Shown: piece by piece, positions 52,552-62,400 of the stretch
Layout: each line of letters starts with the position of its first letter
How positions within the stretch are numbered: position 1 is the stretch's first letter
From: Bacteroidales bacterium
Lineage (GTDB): Bacteria > Bacteroidota > Bacteroidia > Bacteroidales > UBA932
Direction of reading: 5' to 3'
Length of the DNA: 64,000 bases
Assembly (NCBI GenBank): GCA_017548505.1
Contig: JAFYZX010000022.1
Location: 1 to 64,000, forward strand
The notes under the pieces: generated by a model
What the model saw: the letters and a program-made list of their open reading frames with translations, nothing else
Database searches by the model: none
Told to the model about the DNA's origin: nothing
Position numbers and translations under genes: made by a program

Positions 52552-52593
52552 TAGATGCACTTTTGCGAAAATTATTAATTAAACAATAAAACG

Positions 52594-55311
52594 ATGTCAG
52601 AAGTTAAAAGAGTTTACCGCTTTGGCGGTGTAAATGCCGATGGTGACGGCTCTATGCGTAACCTCCTTGGTGGAAAGGGAGCAAACCTTGCAGAAATGTG
52701 CAAGCTCGGAATTCCTGTACCGGCTGGTTTCACTATTACCACAGATACCTGCAACGAATATTACGATCTCGGATGCAAGATGCCGGAAGGTCTTGAGGCT
52801 GAGGTAACAGAGGCCCTCAAGGCTACCGAGGAGATAATGGGCCGCAAGTTCGGCGACCCTAAGAATCCACTCCTGGTTTCCTGCCGTAGCGGCGCCAGAA
52901 GCTCAATGCCTGGTATGATGGAGACCGTTCTCAATATCGGCCTTTGCTCTGAGACCATTCCTGGTCTGATAGAGGCAACCAAGAATCCAAGATTCGTTTA
53001 CGACGCATACAGGCGTCTGATCATGATGTATTCTGACGTCGTAATGGAGAAGGCAGAGGGCATCAAGCCGAAAGGTGACAACGGAATCCGCAAGCAGCTC
53101 GACAACATGCTGTTAAGATTAAAGGAAGAGAGAGGTTATGCTTCTGATACTGACCTTACTGAGGAAGAACTGAAGGCTCTCTGCGAGGACTTCAAGATCA
53201 GAGTTAAGCAGGAGCTCGGAAAGCCATTCCCGGATAACGCTATGGATCAGCTTTGGGGCGGTATCGCAGCCGTATTCAAATCCTGGAACGGAGAAAGGGC
53301 TATTTCCTACAGAAGAATCGAGGGAATTCCAGACACTTGGGGAACAGCAGTTTCCGTACAGAGTATGGTATTCGGTAACATGGGAGAGAATTCCGCAACC
53401 GGTGTTGCTTTCTCGCGTAACCCTGCAACCGGAGAGAACAAGTTCTACGGTGAGTGGCTGATTAATGCTCAGGGTGAGGACGTTGTGGCTGGTATCCGCA
53501 CACCTAACCCTCTGAACGACGCTACCAAGAGCGAGCACAACCAGCATCTGCTTTCTCTGGAGAAGGCTATGCCGGATGTATACGAGCAGCTTAACACAAT
53601 CCAGCACAATCTGGAGCAGCACTTCCACGATATGCAGGACCTCGAGTTCACTATCCAGGACGGCAAGCTCTGGATGCTCCAGTGCCGTGTAGGTAAGCGT
53701 ACCGGTCTGGCAGCTCTGAACATGGCTATGGATATGCTTGCAGAAGGCCTCATCGACGAGAAGACCGCAGTTATGAGGGTTGCTCCTAAGCAGCTGGACG
53801 AGATTCTGCACCCAATCCTCAATGCTACAGAGGAGAAGAAGTTCACTCCTGTGGCTCACGGACTTCCTGCTGGCCCTGGCGGATCTGTAGGAAGAATCGT
53901 CTTCACACCGGAGGCTGCTGTTGAGGCTGCCAAGAGAAAGGAGAAGGTTATCCTCGTTCGTGAGGAGACCAACCCTGAGGACGTTGAGGGTATGAGGGCT
54001 GCAGACGGCCTTCTGACCGCAAGAGGAGGTATGACTTCCCACGCCGCTCTGGTTGCAAGAGGATGGGGCAAGTGCTGCATCGTAGGATGCGACGCTGTCC
54101 ACATCAACATGCTCACCAGAACCATGACAATCGGTGACAAGGCATACAAGGAAGGAGACGTATTCTCACTCAACGGAATCCGCGGACTGGTTTACGATCA
54201 GCCTGTTCCAACAATCAACGCTTCCGAGAACAAGAGCTTCATCGATTATATGAAGATCGTTGACAAGTACCGTGTTCTGGGCGTAAGAACCAACGCTGAT
54301 AACCCTGACGATGCACAGACTGCTCTCAACTTCGGCGCTGAGGGAATCGGACTGTTCCGTATCGAGCACATGTTCTACGGCAAGAATTCCGAGGAGCCTC
54401 TTGCAAAACTCCGCAAGATGATCCTTTCCAACACTCCGGCAGAGAGAAGGATGGCTCTGGACGAACTGGAACCATACGTTACCGCTTCCGTAAGGGCTAC
54501 AATGAAGGTTATGGACGGCAAGCCTGTTACCTTCCGTCTGCTCGACCCGCCATTGCATGAGTTCGTTCCTCAGTCTGCAGAGAAGAGGCAGGAACTTGCC
54601 AACTCCCTCAACATCACTCTCGAGGATGTTGCAAAGAGAGGAGAGGCTCTCCACGAGGTTAACCCTATGATGGGTCACCGCGGAGTGCGTCTGGGTATCT
54701 CTTATCCTGAGATTTCCGAGATGCAGTTCAGGGCAATCTTCACCGCTACTGCACAGCTGATCAACGAGGGCTACCATCCGCAGCCTGAAATAATGATTCC
54801 TGTAACTATCTCTTACAAGGAGCTCAACGACCAGAAGGCAATCTGCGAGAAGGCTTACGACGAAGTTTACAGCAAGACCGGAGTTGAGATCAAGTACCTC
54901 TTCGGAACAATGATCGAGATCCCAAGGGCAGCCATCATGGCAGACCGCATGGCAAGAACCGCACAGTTCTTCTCATTCGGAACCAACGACCTGACTCAGA
55001 TGACCTTCGGCTTCTCAAGAGACGACGTTGGAGGATTCATGCAGGACTACATCGACAAGAAGATTATCGCTGCCGATCCGTTCCAGAGCATCGACCCTAT
55101 GTCTGTAGGCAAGCTTGTTGAAATGGGTGTTAAGGGAGGCCGCACCACCAATCCTAACCTCAAGTGCGGTGTCTGCGGCGAGCACGGTGGAGACCCTGCT
55201 TCAGTAGAGCTCTTCCACAAGTTCGGCATGAACTACGTATCCTGCTCACCGTTCCGCGTTCCTATCGCGCGCCTTGCCGCTGCCCAGGCAGCCATCAAGA
55301 GCTACAAGTAG
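52594..55311 (+). CDS. ppdK: Pyruvate, phosphate dikinase
   Basis: PPDK interconverts pyruvate, ATP and phosphate with PEP, AMP and pyrophosphate and in anaerobes often replaces pyruvate kinase. The ATP-grasp domain (1-340) has S-G-A-R-S-S-M-P-G-M-M near 93-103. The swivelling His domain has G-G-M-T-S-H-A-A near 470. The C-terminal TIM barrel contains G-L-F-R-I-E-H near 585, M-G-H-R-G-V-R-L-G near 690 and C-G-E-H-G-G-D near 860 with the catalytic Cys. At 905 aa it is full length. Strong codon bias points to high expression. Confidence 0.96.
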   Translation: MSEVKRVYRFGGVNADGDGSMRNLLGGKGANLAEMCKLGIPVPAGFTITTDTCNEYYDLGCKMPEGLEAEVTEALKATEEIMGRKFGDPKNPLLVSCRSGARSSMPGMMETVLNIGLCSETIPGLIEATKNPRFVYDAYRRLIMMYSDVVMEKAEGIKPKGDNGIRKQLDNMLLRLKEERGYASDTDLTEEELKALCEDFKIRVKQELGKPFPDNAMDQLWGGIAAVFKSWNGERAISYRRIEGIPDTWGTAVSVQSMVFGNMGENSATGVAFSRNPATGENKFYGEWLINAQGEDVVAGIRTPNPLNDATKSEHNQHLLSLEKAMPDVYEQLNTIQHNLEQHFHDMQDLEFTIQDGKLWMLQCRVGKRTGLAALNMAMDMLAEGLIDEKTAVMRVAPKQLDEILHPILNATEEKKFTPVAHGLPAGPGGSVGRIVFTPEAAVEAAKRKEKVILVREETNPEDVEGMRAADGLLTARGGMTSHAALVARGWGKCCIVGCDAVHINMLTRTMTIGDKAYKEGDVFSLNGIRGLVYDQPVPTINASENKSFIDYMKIVDKYRVLGVRTNADNPDDAQTALNFGAEGIGLFRIEHMFYGKNSEEPLAKLRKMILSNTPAERRMALDELEPYVTASVRATMKVMDGKPVTFRLLDPPLHEFVPQSAEKRQELANSLNITLEDVAKRGEALHEVNPMMGHRGVRLGISYPEISEMQFRAIFTATAQLINEGYHPQPEIMIPVTISYKELNDQKAICEKAYDEVYSKTGVEIKYLFGTMIEIPRAAIMADRMARTAQFFSFGTNDLTQMTFGFSRDDVGGFMQDYIDKKIIAADPFQSIDPMSVGKLVEMGVKGGRTTNPNLKCGVCGEHGGDPASVELFHKFGMNYVSCSPFRVPIARLAAAQAAIKSYK

Positions 55312-55336
55312 CAGATACTCAGCGATGGATTAAAAG

Positions 55337-55365
55337 AAACGGCTCGGAATCCGAGCCGTTTTCTA
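55337..55365 (+). terminator. Intrinsic terminator after ppdK
   Basis: AAACGGCTCGG (55337-55347) pairs perfectly with CCGAGCCGTTT (55351-55361), followed by T-rich sequence. It is the last housekeeping signal before the accessory island. Confidence 0.9.
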
Positions 55366-55377
55366 TTTTATTTTGTT

Positions 55378-55947
55378 TTATTGGGAAGAAGAAATATCTT
55401 TGTGGTTAGAAGGTTGTGATACGGTTCCGTTCGTGGCAGGTGTATTATCTGTTAAGTTCCCTGCCAGCAAAGTATGATAAGCAACAGATTGCTTATTCTG
55501 CACTTCGGAGGCAGACCACACAACCTTCTTATTTTTTCCGTATGTCCTTCTGAACACTCCTCCGCTATTAACTCTCCAGAAACCCTTATCTTCCACTAAT
55601 TCAATGTATAGTGTATTGTTGTGCTGATTCTGAAGTTGTAGCATATGCGTACCCGTTCCTAAAGAATACTTCTTGCCTTCTATTATTCTATTATAGTTAT
55701 GGGCGACATATTCTACGAATGCTTCAATGCTCTTGAACCCCGCATTTATAATTTGTTTTCCATGTCTAATCTCTATATGGATTCTACCATAATTTTGATT
55801 TCCCAATTCTAGTTTGATTGGTGCTGGTTTAAGTCCAGTGTTAGGAGTAATGTTTCCAAAAGTTGTGGTACCGTTACTTGCTAGTATAAACAAAACCCCA
55901 TTTTCTTCTTCAACAGTGCAGCTACTTATTTCTTTCTTCATAACCAT
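55378..55947 (-). CDS. Protein with a phage/mobile-element-type domain
   Basis: The 189-aa product has a core of about 90 residues with Y-G-R-I-H-I-E-I-R-H-G-K-Q-I, then A-G-F-K-S-I-E-A-F-V and an N-Y-N-R-I-x-E-G-K segment. A strand pair H-N-N-T-L-Y-I-E-L and F-W-R-V-N-S-G-G-V-F-R-R follows. Similar segments occur at the C-termini of large proteins in Bacteroides prophages and conjugative elements, probably the PBECR group of barnase/RelE-like nucleases. No certain catalytic set can be fixed here. The tail is low-complexity and polar. AT-rich codon use differs from the housekeeping genes. The start may be ATG 55947 or two codons later. Confidence 0.5.
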   Translation of the reverse strand: MVMKKEISSCTVEEENGVLFILASNGTTTFGNITPNTGLKPAPIKLELGNQNYGRIHIEIRHGKQIINAGFKSIEAFVEYVAHNYNRIIEGKKYSLGTGTHMLQLQNQHNNTLYIELVEDKGFWRVNSGGVFRRTYGKNKKVVWSASEVQNKQSVAYHTLLAGNLTDNTPATNGTVSQPSNHKDISSSQ

Positions 55948-56066
55948 ATAGAATAATCAATTGAAGCAAAGAAAACAACTTTCACCTCTTGGAGTATGCC
56001 AAACAGTACAATTGACTCTTTTGCTGCAGATTTTGGCGAATCCTAGAATCGTAACAAATAATTTTG

Positions 56067-56074
56067 TAAATTTG
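56067..56074 (+). promoter_or_regulatory. Candidate promoter -7 box for the island RNA/operon
   Basis: TAAATTTG is an exact TAnnTTTG match; no good -33 TTTG is seen. Transcription would start near 56080, ahead of the structured region. No better box is found between the RNA and the first operon gene. Confidence 0.4.
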
Positions 56075-56079
56075 ATTGC

Positions 56080-56306
56080 TGATTCCGCGTAATCTGCAGT
56101 CTCAGCGATAACATAAGAAAGCGTTTAGCTTTATTCCTTACTGGTGAATCTGGACAATTCTTAGCAACAGGAATAAGTTATCCGCTCCTGCGGGCTATTC
56201 TTGGGATTCTCCCAACCAATAGCAAGTGTGAGCGTACATACTTATTTGTTGCGAGGCAGTCCAGAGCCAACCAGTAGATTAAGTTAATGTGGCTCACACT
56301 TTCTTT
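56080..56306 (+). ncRNA. Candidate complex structured RNA, leader of the island operon or free ncRNA
   Basis: At least seven complementary pairs lie within 200 bases. AAGAAAG (56115-56121) pairs with CTTTCTT (56299-56305), ACTGGT (56140-56145) with ACCAGT (56270-56275), and TCTGGAC (56149-56155) with GTCCAGA (56259-56265). GCAA and AATAAG (56164-56177) pair with CTTATT and TTGC (56241-56252). Two local hairpins sit at 56182-56193 and 56194-56223. GTGTGAGC (56226-56233) and GCTCACAC (56292-56299) cross the nested set, giving a pseudoknot or a switch, and a T-rich run follows. I could not match it to tmRNA, RNase P or SRP RNA. Confidence 0.5.
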
Positions 56307-56348
56307 TTGGTTTATAGCCAAAGAGCCTTGGCCTTTATATAGAGTTTA

Positions 56349-57602
56349 ATGACCTCTTTTTCTTCACGCTCGGTGATCTTTACGACCTCGTTAGTTCTGT
56401 TGTTTACTGCTTGTTCTCAAACAATTAATAATATTAATGACCCACATTTTGACAATGACGGACATCTTCTTGATAGCCTAGGGGATTATTTTGAGGCTGC
56501 ACATCCAACATCACTCTCTTTTTTTATTGAGGTGAGTGGAAGTATGAATGGTTTTTTTAGGGCTAATAAACCAACTGCTTTCAAATCTGATGTTTGGTCT
56601 ATTGTTTCAAATTTTGGTAGTCCAGGTGTTTCTGTTTTATCAAATAGTGGAACCCAAGTGACATACTATAATGATGAACAATTTAGGAAGAAAATGAATT
56701 CAGGCTCCTTTGTATCCACGGCTTCTACACAGGTACCAGCAATGATAGAAACAATTCTATCATCACTTGATTACGAAAACGGAGCTGTCTCAGTACTTAT
56801 TTCGGATATGAAGTATAGTCCAGTTGGAAGTAACGCAATGTCTGTTCTTCTTCAGCAGTACTCTACTGATATCAGGAATATTGTTGGGAAATATCCGGGA
56901 GTGGCCTATAGTATTATTGGAGCATTTTCAGAGTATCTTGATTCAAGAGGAAATATCTCTTGCGAGAAGTCCCCGTATTACTATGTTGTTATCGGGAAAG
57001 ATGTTTGTGTAGCAGAGGTTCGTAATTGTATCACCACTCTCCTTGCGGACAGGGAACATTACATGGACAATATCGAAATCGGTTTTGATTACAAACGCCC
57101 AGTTTACGGATTTGGTGTTCCAGACAATATTATTCAGCTTGAAGAAGAGCCATCTTTCTATAATTATGATGTAACTTATTCTGACACTTGTAAGGTAATA
57201 CTGAATCTTGATCTCTCAGACTTCCGATGGTTAATTGCAAGCGATGAAGATATCCTCAGGGAATGCCTTAAAGTGAAGGCATCATACGGTTCCATGATTG
57301 AGATTGGAAAAATTAACATCAGTATAAACAATCACAATCAGAAAAAGTTGGAAAGACTTGCCGTCGCTTCAGTGGAACTGAAACTATGGAATATGCCGAT
57401 GGACGCCGATGTCATCGAATGGACTTTGAACCATCCAGAGTATTCCATTACCGATACCTTTATGCAGATCCAGAACGCTGCTGCCGAAGCAGATCTTACT
57501 GGGTCTTTCTCCCTTGTCAATTTCATCCAGGGCGTATTCCAAGCGGTACAGAACCACTGGAACCTGGACCCAAACAGAATCTTGATTTCAAAAAGCAACT
57601 AA
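56349..57602 (+). CDS. vWA-like lipoprotein, first gene of the island operon
   Basis: The signal ends in a lipobox Phe-Thr-Ala-Cys with Cys22. The mature domain opens with L-S-F-F-I-E-V-S-G-S-M near 57-66, which resembles the D-x-S-x-S metal site of von Willebrand A domains with Glu replacing the first Asp. Later V-S-V-L-I-S-D-M-K near 135-143 fits the strand with the second acidic residue. The C-terminal third (about 270-417) is a separate alpha/beta part. Being a lipoprotein, it should sit on a membrane surface and bind a protein ligand. It is AT-rich compared with the housekeeping genes and is followed after 3 bases by the next gene. Confidence 0.7.
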   Translation: MTSFSSRSVIFTTSLVLLFTACSQTINNINDPHFDNDGHLLDSLGDYFEAAHPTSLSFFIEVSGSMNGFFRANKPTAFKSDVWSIVSNFGSPGVSVLSNSGTQVTYYNDEQFRKKMNSGSFVSTASTQVPAMIETILSSLDYENGAVSVLISDMKYSPVGSNAMSVLLQQYSTDIRNIVGKYPGVAYSIIGAFSEYLDSRGNISCEKSPYYYVVIGKDVCVAEVRNCITTLLADREHYMDNIEIGFDYKRPVYGFGVPDNIIQLEEEPSFYNYDVTYSDTCKVILNLDLSDFRWLIASDEDILRECLKVKASYGSMIEIGKINISINNHNQKKLERLAVASVELKLWNMPMDADVIEWTLNHPEYSITDTFMQIQNAAAEADLTGSFSLVNFIQGVFQAVQNHWNLDPNRILISKSN

Positions 57603-57605
57603 CAT

Positions 57606-58061
57606 ATGAAGATTGTTGATATTTACGGATGGGGGCTTCCCAAGCAGGCGGATTTCCTCAACCACTTCAAAAACAACGACACGCTGTATAATCAAGCCCG
57701 TGCCCTTTGGAGCAAGCTCGACGCTTGCACGGTTTGGTTTATTGTCGCATTTGTAGTTATTGCACTGGTTTTTGCCATCATTTACTACGGGCCTTATAAC
57801 AATAAGCCTCGGCGTCACTATAAGGTGAAGCATTGGCTTATCTGGATGCTAATTACAGCCGCCGTTACCTTTGTGATTACATTGGTTATGGGGCTGATTA
57901 TAGTCAAATCTCCTCTTCTTGCGAGAATCGGCCTGATTCTCCGTGTCAGCGGAATCAATGTCCTCTGCAGCATAGGAGTATATTTCATCGCTGCTCTTCT
58001 GGTCTGCAATATGCCGTTCCTGAAGACCAACGCATACAGGTTCCTTAAAATCAGTAAGTAG
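57606..58061 (+). CDS. Small membrane protein with three predicted helices
   Basis: The 151-aa product has hydrophobic helices at about 43-64, 78-102 and 115-135, a basic Pro-Arg-Arg-His loop between the first two and a basic C-terminus. No family is recognised. It stands between the vWA-like lipoprotein and the tubulin-like gene with gaps of only 3 and 2 bases, so it should be part of the same machine, perhaps anchoring it in the inner membrane. Function unknown. Confidence 0.7.
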   Translation: MKIVDIYGWGLPKQADFLNHFKNNDTLYNQARALWSKLDACTVWFIVAFVVIALVFAIIYYGPYNNKPRRHYKVKHWLIWMLITAAVTFVITLVMGLIIVKSPLLARIGLILRVSGINVLCSIGVYFIAALLVCNMPFLKTNAYRFLKISK

Positions 58062-58063
58062 TT

Positions 58064-59461
58064 ATGGCAAATAAAGTATTCGTTTTCTGCATTGGCGGAA
58101 CCGGTCTCCGGGTTATGAAAGCCATTACGATGCTTGCAGCATCTGGCGTAAAGACGAATGGATATTCCATCGTCCCTATTATCATTGACCCACATATTGA
58201 CTTGGAAGAGAAGACCAAGGTTGACAATCTTATCAATGACTATATCAGCATCTACAAGTATTCAACGACAAGCGAGGGGCAGCAAATGAATCCGCTTGAC
58301 GGCTTCTTCAATACCCAGTTCCAACGTCTCGCAGAAATTGATGATGAGCAGAACAACACCAGCGCCAGTATGGCTGAGCGACGCACATTCGGCGAATACA
58401 TGAATGTAGGCAACCTCAGCAATGATGACGTGAACAATTTTCTCGTGCAGACCCTTTTCTCGAAAGAGAATCTCACCAACAGCCTGTCTGTGGGTTTCAA
58501 GGGAAATCCTAACATAGGAACAGTTGTTCTAAACGAGATGGTTAATGGAGCAGATTGGTACAGTGCTTTCACCCGTCATTGCGAGAGAGGAGACCGTGTG
58601 TTCATCATCAGTTCGATTTTCGGAGGTACTGGAGCATCTGGCTATCCCCTCATTGAGAAGAAGATTCGTGATGCGGAAGGGTTCCCGAATGTTCAGCGTG
58701 CAGTAATGGGTGCCGTAACGGTACTCCCTTACTTCTCCCTAGAAGATCCTACGGTTTCTGGAAGCGATATTGATTCTTCCAGTTTCTTCACGAAATCAAA
58801 GTCTGCTTTGAGCTACTACGAGAATACCGTGAAATCGGATTATCTCTATTATGTTGGAGAACAGACACTTCGAGCTAATTACAAAAACAACGAGAAGGAG
58901 CAGAAAGACTTTGCCCACTTCGTAGAGGTGGTGGCTGCTACAGCATTGTTCGACTTCCTCTCCAAACCTAAACCGGATTCCCCGCAGGCGTTGACCCGTG
59001 CCATCTATGATGACAAAGTTGCCCTTGATTTGGCGTCCCTCGGTGCCGGATATAAAGGAATCGTCAAAGATGTGGCGGATATGATGCTGCTTGACCTTCT
59101 CGTTAAGATTCTGCCCGAGGAATCGCAGTTCCCACTGAAGAAAGACCGCAAGATGAACAAGGATTTCTATCAGGACCATGCGTTCGTCGCTCTTGACCAG
59201 TTTACTAAAGGATTCTACCAGTGGTATAAGGAATTGTCCGAGAATGCCCGTGGTTTCACCCCACTGAACCTTGTCGGTCCAGGAAAGGAATTAACCAACT
59301 GGGTTAAAGGGAATACGCTTAAAGGCAAAGATGAGTCCTACTATCTGCTGGAGATGATTAAGGCCAGCAATAAAGGGAATGGCGAGAAGCATGACAACAT
59401 CTTCCGTTACTTCCTGGAGTTTACATACAATGCCATCAATGTTTACACCAAAAATCTGTAG
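58064..59461 (+). CDS. Tubulin/FtsZ-like GTPase
   Basis: The tubulin signature G-G-T-G-A-S-G is at residues 187-193, directly after a hydrophobic strand (V-F-I-I-S-S-I-F). The N-terminus V-F-V-F-C-I-G-G-T-G-L-R-V (5-17) fits the first nucleotide loop. These are the two hallmarks of the tubulin-like superfamily. At 465 aa it is longer than FtsZ and resembles the bacterial Tubulin-like families found in conflict and plasmid loci, not the division protein. I see no signal peptide or membrane helix, so it is cytoplasmic. Polymer formation is plausible but unproven. Confidence 0.78.
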   Translation: MANKVFVFCIGGTGLRVMKAITMLAASGVKTNGYSIVPIIIDPHIDLEEKTKVDNLINDYISIYKYSTTSEGQQMNPLDGFFNTQFQRLAEIDDEQNNTSASMAERRTFGEYMNVGNLSNDDVNNFLVQTLFSKENLTNSLSVGFKGNPNIGTVVLNEMVNGADWYSAFTRHCERGDRVFIISSIFGGTGASGYPLIEKKIRDAEGFPNVQRAVMGAVTVLPYFSLEDPTVSGSDIDSSSFFTKSKSALSYYENTVKSDYLYYVGEQTLRANYKNNEKEQKDFAHFVEVVAATALFDFLSKPKPDSPQALTRAIYDDKVALDLASLGAGYKGIVKDVADMMLLDLLVKILPEESQFPLKKDRKMNKDFYQDHAFVALDQFTKGFYQWYKELSENARGFTPLNLVGPGKELTNWVKGNTLKGKDESYYLLEMIKASNKGNGEKHDNIFRYFLEFTYNAINVYTKNL

Positions 59462-59468
59462 TTGAATT

Positions 59469-62400
59469 ATGAGTAGTATAGATATCAATATCATACAGAG
59501 AGGCATCACCAACAACTTTGAGTGGTCAGCCGAGCAGGGACGTATAACCGCTGCAGACTTGGGTAAAATCGGTGAGCAACGTACCGACAATTGCGGAGCG
59601 CTTAATGCTCTTCCTACTCCTTTTGCACGTTTCTTCGTGTTCAAGGAGGCATTCCGCCGCGTGCTGGAGCAGAAACTTGACCCTGTAAACAAACCTGCAG
59701 GACGGGCTTACGAGCACCTTGTTTCCAACACACTTGACGTGTTCGAACTCCTTTATAATCTCAAATATCACGAGAACCGTTGGAAGAGCCAGGACCGCAG
59801 AATTGTAATCAAGGAGTGGAATTATGCCGACCAAATGAAGGTTCTCAAGAATGACGTCCCTATTCTGGGCAATGCCGTAGAGAGTTACTTCAAGGAAGAT
59901 CTGGGCGAAGCATCCAGAAAATTGTTCTTCATTATTCTTGAGGACAAGGGCAAAGAATGTCTTCTGGCAACAAGTTCCCCGATGACCGGTTTTATTACCC
60001 CTCCGGATCTGGATCTCAAGACAGAGACCCGGGCCGGAAGAAAGGAAGAAGACTTCATCGGAGCAATCTACCAGGCGCTTAATATTGCCCCGCTTACCAG
60101 AAAAGAAGGCGGCAAGTATTTCAAAGATATTCTCCTCTTCGAGAACAGGAGCGAGGATTTCAAGAATTACATGTATAACAAGCTCTTCTCTGGCGGTGCT
60201 ACGATTGATACCCGCTTTAAGGAGTTGAGGGATTATATCAAGGCATTTGATGCTGACCGGCAAATAATCAAGAACTGGTCCGATGCTGAACTTGAACAGG
60301 TCTATTCGGTTGACAATACGCCCCTCGTGGTAAATGGAATTCCTATTCTTTGCAGCAAGGCGACAGATGTAATTAACTATCTCACCGACGACATTATCAG
60401 GCTGCCATACAAGATTGATTCTGATAAGTTCGTAACGCTTATATTCACACCGGACAGCGCTGACAGAGATTTCGATTATCTGCTTCCGTTGACGAAAGAA
60501 GGTCTCGAGCATCTTAAGGCTGGCGACCTCAAGATTTCCGGAACAAAGAAGTCATATGGAGACGTTGCTGTCGTTCTGGAATGCAACGGTAAGAAGCACG
60601 AACGCTATTACACCACGGATAATAATCCTGGCGCAGGCAAGGGTTCTGTTCTCGACCTTTCGTTGGCAAAGATCAATTTCGATATTGCACTCTTCCCGAA
60701 TGTCCTGTCGTACAAACCAAAGGAGAACAATTATTTCAAGATTCTAGTATCGGCAACAGACCAGAACGGGAACAAGACTTTCTCTGTGGCAAATCTTGCC
60801 CTGGACTTCTATGCTACTGACAAGGGAGGGAAATACATCCATGTCGAGGAAGCGACCGACAATACCTTTGAAAACGGTGTTAGAGCGCCATTTATCCGTT
60901 CCCAGCAAGACAGCGACAATGACTGCGGCACCAAGTATTACGAGGTGTTCAACACGCCTTTCAGCGCCATTTGTGCTGAGATTTACCTGGAAGGGAAGGC
61001 CTATCAGTTTGCTATTATCCCTATTTGGGACAAGTCAGAGCCGTCAGAGAAGAAGTTCTCTTACGCCATTGACCTGGGGACGTCCAATACTTATATCTCA
61101 CGTCGAGAGTATGGCAAGATGACGGAACCTCAGCAGCTGAAGATGGATAAGCAGATTGTCAACTATCTCCACGCCAAGGAAGAATCCGTCCAAAAGGGCC
61201 TTATTTCCAGGATTGAAGGTAAGATTCCGGAAGCATTCAAGACGCTGGTCAAAACGGAATTTGTCCCTGCGCTTATTGACGATAAAACCTACAGGTTCCC
61301 GATTCGCACGGCTCTCTGCGTGACCGGCGATGATACCAGGAAACCCGTTCTCTTTGACAATAGCAATATTGCTTTCTTCTACGAGAAGTTCCGTGGTGCC
61401 GGCAATCAGACCGTCATTACAAACATCAAGTGGGCAGAGGATGAAAAGAATCTGCGGGTGTTTATCCGCGAGATTCTACTTCTCATCAAGGCTGACATTC
61501 TTCAGGAGAACGGTGTCATCTCAGGAACAGAGGTTATTTGGTTCCGTCCGCTCAGCTTCAAGGAAAGTATTCGTCGTAACTTCGAAAAGATTTGGAAGGA
61601 GGAAGCCTCCATTATCCTCAATCTTGACTCCGCAGAGCAGCAGTTGAAGTGCTACACTGAATCTGAGGCTCCCTACTACTACTTCGCCACGAAGTCTGCA
61701 TTCCAGAATGTTGAGTCCGTCGCCGTGATGGACATCGGTGGTGGTTCTACCGATATTGTCTATTACGCCAAGGGAGAAGCCAAGATTGCCAACTCCGTCC
61801 ACTTCGGATGCGATGTCCTTTGGGAGAATGGCTACAACCAGTTTGTGAATGCCAGGGACAATGGTATTTTCAAGCACTACAAGGACAAGATTCAATTCGA
61901 TACCAATGAATTGAAGGAACTCTACGAAGCGATGTTGAAGTCGAACCATACTTCGACCCGTGACATCATCAATCTGTGGATCAGCAACGATAAGGAAACT
62001 GAAATTTCCAAGAAACTGAGGACCGACCATATTTCGACTTTCGTCTATCACTACACTGCGCTGGTTTATTATATGGCCGCCATGTTCAAGGCTAATGAGT
62101 TGCCTTATCCGAGAACAATCATCTTCAGTGGTAACGGAAGCAAATACATCGACAACTATATTACTGATTCTAAGGCATTCCTAAAACAGATTACCGAATT
62201 GATCGTGTCGAAGGTTTATGGGGTCGAAATATCTGATATTGAACTTGTTTTGCCTACGGAGCGAAAGGAAAGCACCTGTTACGGCGGACTTTACCACCGC
62301 GCAGAAGCCAAGGAACCGAAGCCGGTTGTTTACCTTGGCGACGGCAACAATGCTGAATATAAGGATGTCGAGGCCATCAATGCGGCTTATTCATCTGGAA

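Noticed and set aside
53119..54102. A 327-codon minus-strand ORF opposite ppdK
   Set aside because: Shadow of a highly codon-biased gene with no domain of its own.
56080..56306. tmRNA, RNase P RNA or SRP RNA
   Set aside because: No tRNA-like domain, no RNase P GAGGAAAGTCC-type core and no SRP GGAAG/GCAGCC tetraloop region are present.
59526..60512. A 328-codon minus-strand ORF opposite the actin-like gene
   Set aside because: No motif and wholly inside a gene with clear ATPase motifs on the other strand.
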